From: Cylindrospermum sp. NIES-4074
Lineage (GTDB): Bacteria > Cyanobacteriota > Cyanobacteriia > Cyanobacteriales > Nostocaceae
Direction: 5' to 3'
DNA length: 64,000 nucleotides
NCBI GenBank assembly: GCA_003994795.1
Contig: AP018269.1
Location: forward strand, 744,001-808,000
Each line of letters starts with the position of its first letter. Position 1 is the stretch's first letter. The position numbers and the translations under genes are program-made. Positions 61,213 to 64,000 of the stretch are shown here, in pieces. A model generated the notes under the pieces. The model saw only the letters and a program-made list of their open reading frames with translations, was not told the DNA's origin and made no database searches.

Positions 61213-61252
61213 TCGATTAACTTGTTATCCAAGCTGAATAGCTGTACATCAG

Positions 61253-61456
61253 TTAGCCGCCTAAGCTCCGCCAATCTACAAGTACATCCTGAACCAACAG
61301 TGACTTATTGTAAAGTTGCAGAATAATTAGCAGAAATACCAAAAATAGCGCCATAAAAATGCCCATTACGGGGGTAGTACCCCAACCGGGAGCTACCTTA
61401 CCATATTCAGCGTTTAGGGGTCTGAGGATATCTCCCAACCTAGTCCGTTGTGCCAT
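61253..61456 (-). CDS. psbH: Photosystem II reaction centre protein H
   Basis: The 67-residue one-helix thylakoid protein has a short basic N-terminus ([20 protein letters not shown]), [12 protein letters not shown] and a transmembrane helix ([15 protein letters not shown]), then [14 protein letters not shown]. PsbH is needed for PSII stability and repair after photodamage. It is divergent from psbN across 294 bp, a known cyanobacterial arrangement, and has its own terminator. Confidence 0.97.
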   Translation of the reverse strand: MAQRTRLGDILRPLNAEYGKVAPGWGTTPVMGIFMALFLVFLLIILQLYNKSLLVQDVLVDWRSLGG

Positions 61457-61750
61457 AGTTCACCTAAGATTTGTTGCCAAAGCTTTTTTTAATTTTTTTG
61501 GAAATTCCCAGCCCTTAAGGGGTTGAGATTCTTGGGTTGAACCCGCCTCTTTCAGGTTGCCCTGATTATCGGTCTTACAGTTCATCAAACTTTGTGGTTC
61601 GTTGTCGCTTATCCGAGCCATAGTTTTTAACCATGACTATGATACCAAGGAACGTGTTAACAAAACTAAGCTTAATTAACAGTTGTGGGCTTTTGCTTCA
61701 AATTTTGTAATACTCTATTAATAATAGCAATCACAATTTTTCCCTAATTT
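61457..61750. promoter_or_regulatory. Divergent promoter region of psbH and psbN
   Basis: The 294-bp spacer must hold both promoters. It has no gene. I cannot place the -10 boxes with confidence. Confidence 0.5.
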
Positions 61751-61882
61751 ATGGAACCTGCAATAGTTCTTAGCATTTCCTTCGGTGCCGCCTTAGTCGC
61801 CATCACTGGTATGGCGATTTATACAGCCTTTGGTCCTCCTAGCAAGCAACTAGATGATCCTTTTGAAGACCACGAAGACTAA
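61751..61882 (+). CDS. psbN: Photosystem II biogenesis protein PsbN
   Basis: The 43-residue protein was read directly: [20 protein letters not shown], then [20 protein letters not shown] and a short acidic end. It is a single transmembrane helix protein that aids PSII assembly rather than being a core subunit. The [17 protein letters not shown] tail is diagnostic. Confidence 0.96.
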   Translation: MEPAIVLSISFGAALVAITGMAIYTAFGPPSKQLDDPFEDHED

Positions 61883-61917
61883 GAGTAGTCCACTTTCATA
61901 AATTATCCCGTAGGGCG

Positions 61918-61951
61918 GGCGTCTCGCCTGCCCCCGAACAGGCGAGACGCC
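61918..61951. repeat. Hairpin with 13-bp arms
   Basis: GGCGTCTCGCCTG and CAGGCGAGACGCC surround an 8-nt loop after psbN. A related half occurs at 57119-57133. A TTCTAC tail follows but no T tract. Confidence 0.8.
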
Positions 61952-62014
61952 TGTTCTACAATGAAGTTGGAACAGTCTAAAACAGCTGTAACCGAAAATG
62001 TGGGCAACGCCCAC

Positions 62015-64000
62015 CTACAAATTATCTGCTGGGTTGATTTGGAAACTAGCAATTTTCCAAGGCTGTATTGTGAAGGTTTGTTGCAAAGATGAGAATTCGG
62101 TAGTAGCTGGGGAACGCTCCAATAAATCTACCGCATCTCCTAGAACCAAACCCAAATCACTTTGCAAAGATAACTCGGCTGTTTGACCGTGAGATTCATA
62201 AAAACGCAGTATTAATTGTTGTGGGTTGTCTTCTGCTGGCTTTAGCGCCATCAAGATTAAATTTTCTGCACCTAAATCTAGGAAACTTCCCCCTGAACCC
62301 GTGGGGAGTTGTGAGTTGTGAGTTGTGGGTGGGTTGACTATCACTTGCAGAGGGATGTTTAATTCATATCCACGTCGTACCGTGTGGGCTAATTCCCAGC
62401 TATCAGCGTGAGGATACAAAGCATAGGTAAATTCATGAATGCCTCGGTCGGCTTCTGGGTCAGGCCAATTGGGACTTCTCAGCAGTGTGAGCCGTAGTTG
62501 ATTTGGTTGAGCATCGTAACCATATTTACAATCATTCAGTAAACTTACTCCGTAAATTCCGCTGGCTGTCTCTGCTGTTAAATCAGCCCAACGTAAAGCG
62601 GGAACTTCCCATTTTGCTTTTTGGGCGGGGGTTTGGGGGTTTGTGGGGCGACGAATGACACCACAGGGTATTTCATAGGTAGCAAAGTCTGCTGTGACGT
62701 TGAGAGGAAAGGCAGTTTTTACTAAGACTTGATTTTCTTGCCAATTTATGGTATTAGCGATTTTCAGCAGTGGTACACCAGCTTGGAGGATGTAATCTTG
62801 GCAAAATTCCGATGCACCCAACTGACGCACGACACGGACACGATATTGTACTGGGCCTTGTTCTAGCCACTGAATAGATTTAAGCTGGGTTGGGGGTAAA
62901 GGATGTTGAGCATAATTGGGGTCAATATTCCAAGCATCCCAATATTGACCGCTGTCTTTAAAGGCTTGTAGTTGATTTCCTGCACCACTCAAAACTTCTT
63001 TTTGATGCGTTTTGTCAAAAACACTTGCTAAATCACCTGTTTCGTGATTTACCACCACCTGCAAGAATTCATTTTCTAGAACCCATTCCGGGGGAGTTGG
63101 GGGAGTGGAGGAGTGGGAGGGAGTGGGGGAAAGCCAAAAGATGCTGTAACCGACAGGTGGGATGTCGGTAGCGAGGAATAGCAAGGTTGACGGTTCAGAT
63201 AACTGAGAGACAAGCTGCTTTCCGGAAATGTCAAAAACCTGATATTCTTGGTTAGGTAGAGAGAGGGCGACAACTTCAGAACGCACCCAATTGAGAGAGT
63301 TAAAAACTATAACAGGAATACTATTGGCTTGGGGTGGGTTTGGTAGAGTGATGTGAGAAGCGATCGCACCCAACGACTCATTTAATATCTTAGTTCCCAC
63401 CTGTTCCACTTGCTGCCACTCGGTTAGAGCATCTTGATAAACTTGGGTAATGGAAGAACCAGGTAAAATATCGTGAAACTGTTGAAATAAAACTTGCTTC
63501 CAAGCCGTTTCGATTTCCGCTTGCGGATAAGTCACCCCGCAAATTATATTTGCCAAAGTCGCAAACAATTCCGCTTGATACAATAAATTTTCACTAAAAC
63601 GGTTCCAGCGTTTTTGGTCAGCGTGACTAGTGTAACAACCACGATGGAATTCTAGATAAAGTTCATCTTCCCAAACAGGGAAATTTTGACTTTGAGATTT
63701 TATTTGCTGTAAATACTTTTCTGCTGTAGTAAATTCCAACTCTGGAAAGACAGGCGATTGTTGCCAACGTCGGGCAGTTTCTAACATATCACGAGTAGGG
63801 CCGCCGCCGTGGTCGCCAACACCAGGAAGCCAGAGAGATTCCTGTAAACCAGTTTGGGCATACCATTCACAAGCATACTCCGCCATTTTAACAGGTTCAA
63901 TACTTTGACCGATGAGTGCAGACATCAAACTAAAGATTTCGCTACCATCAGGCGATCGCCACCAAAAAGCGCCATAATCAAACTTAGTGGTATCATTCCA
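62015..64000 (-). CDS. Alpha-mannosidase (glycoside hydrolase family 38), C-terminal part
   Basis: The frame is open to the right edge, so the N-terminus with the catalytic nucleophile domain lies outside. About 661 C-terminal residues are present. They show the family's LFQQFHDILPGSSITQVYQD and, further on, beta-sandwich domains (VFNSLNWVRSEVVALSLPNQ, RGIHEFTYALYPHADSW). GH38 enzymes remove alpha-mannose from glycans. TGG-AAT-GAT at the edge continues the frame, and no stop is found. An internal TTG-ATG at 63928 should not be taken as the start. Confidence 0.93.
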   Translation of the reverse strand, partial: WNDTTKFDYGAFWWRSPDGSEIFSLMSALIGQSIEPVKMAEYACEWYAQTGLQESLWLPGVGDHGGGPTRDMLETARRWQQSPVFPELEFTTAEKYLQQIKSQSQNFPVWEDELYLEFHRGCYTSHADQKRWNRFSENLLYQAELFATLANIICGVTYPQAEIETAWKQVLFQQFHDILPGSSITQVYQDALTEWQQVEQVGTKILNESLGAIASHITLPNPPQANSIPVIVFNSLNWVRSEVVALSLPNQEYQVFDISGKQLVSQLSEPSTLLFLATDIPPVGYSIFWLSPTPSHSSTPPTPPEWVLENEFLQVVVNHETGDLASVFDKTHQKEVLSGAGNQLQAFKDSGQYWDAWNIDPNYAQHPLPPTQLKSIQWLEQGPVQYRVRVVRQLGASEFCQDYILQAGVPLLKIANTINWQENQVLVKTAFPLNVTADFATYEIPCGVIRRPTNPQTPAQKAKWEVPALRWADLTAETASGIYGVSLLNDCKYGYDAQPNQLRLTLLRSPNWPDPEADRGIHEFTYALYPHADSWELAHTVRRGYELNIPLQVIVNPPTTHNSQLPTGSGGSFLDLGAENLILMALKPAEDNPQQLILRFYESHGQTAELSLQSDLGLVLGDAVDLLERSPATTEFSSLQQTFTIQPWKIASFQINPADNL

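Overview
The window comes from a filamentous, probably heterocyst-forming cyanobacterium of the Nostoc/Anabaena group. The evidence is the photosystem II genes psbH and psbN, the cyanobacterial pairing of an RRM RNA-binding protein with ribosomal protein S21, PII-type argB, biosynthetic speA, very frequent GCGATCGC (HIP1) octamers, many heptanucleotide tandem repeats between genes, and a large set of lineage-restricted hypothetical proteins. Most of the window is ordinary chromosome in which short operons on both strands are separated by repeat-rich spacers. No tRNA, rRNA, CRISPR array or complete insertion sequence was seen.

Layout. 0-6.4 kb: the end of an SMP-30 lactonase gene, pgsA, a Uma2 nuclease gene, a kinase remnant, a VapC-type toxin-antitoxin pair, aspA, a DUF362 gene and a secreted protein. 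6.5-10.2 kb: one 1240-residue protein joining a NACHT ATPase, HEAT repeats and a metallophosphoesterase. 10.2-20.7 kb: a YyaL/DUF255 protein, clpP, a possible Rad52-like protein, an RNB-domain (Zam-like) protein behind a structured leader, and ubiX. 21-28.3 kb: an NB-ARC ATPase next to aroK, a solute-binding protein gene broken by one in-frame stop, argB, a TPR protein, a DUF3153 lipoprotein and pdxH. 28.9-39.2 kb: a PhyH dioxygenase, an AI-2E-type permease, a PEP-CTERM-like secreted protein, scpA, a sugar nucleotidyltransferase, speA, ndk, TerC and a small secreted protein.

39.7-47.7 kb is the most accessory part. It holds a nuclease-like/acidic gene pair, acs, a two-gene unit (an AbiTii/HEPN/HhH-like protein with a DUF4365 nuclease), two Uma2 genes, a DUF4336 protein and a VOC protein. 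47.8-64 kb: an MFS exporter with a MarR regulator, a GT39 glycosyltransferase, a methyltransferase, lipoproteins, rbp-rpsU, a CysQ-like phosphatase, a YdcF protein, a PfkB kinase, rsmI, a second rpsU, pth, tatA, psbH, psbN and the end of a GH38 alpha-mannosidase gene.

The main discoveries are four. First, there is a family of four miniature transposable elements (146-267 bp). Each starts GTAAGC, ends GCTTAC and is flanked by a perfect 8-bp target duplication, which points to IS66-type mobilisation; two copies carry nested palindromic inserts. Second, the NACHT-HEAT-phosphoesterase fusion has the architecture of a possible defence protein. Third, the compact AbiTii/HEPN/HhH + DUF4365 pair is a candidate undescribed defence system. 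Fourth, the RNB protein appears to have lost its metal-binding aspartates and follows a leader that can form several hairpins. All functional claims are read from sequence motifs only; no database search was run.
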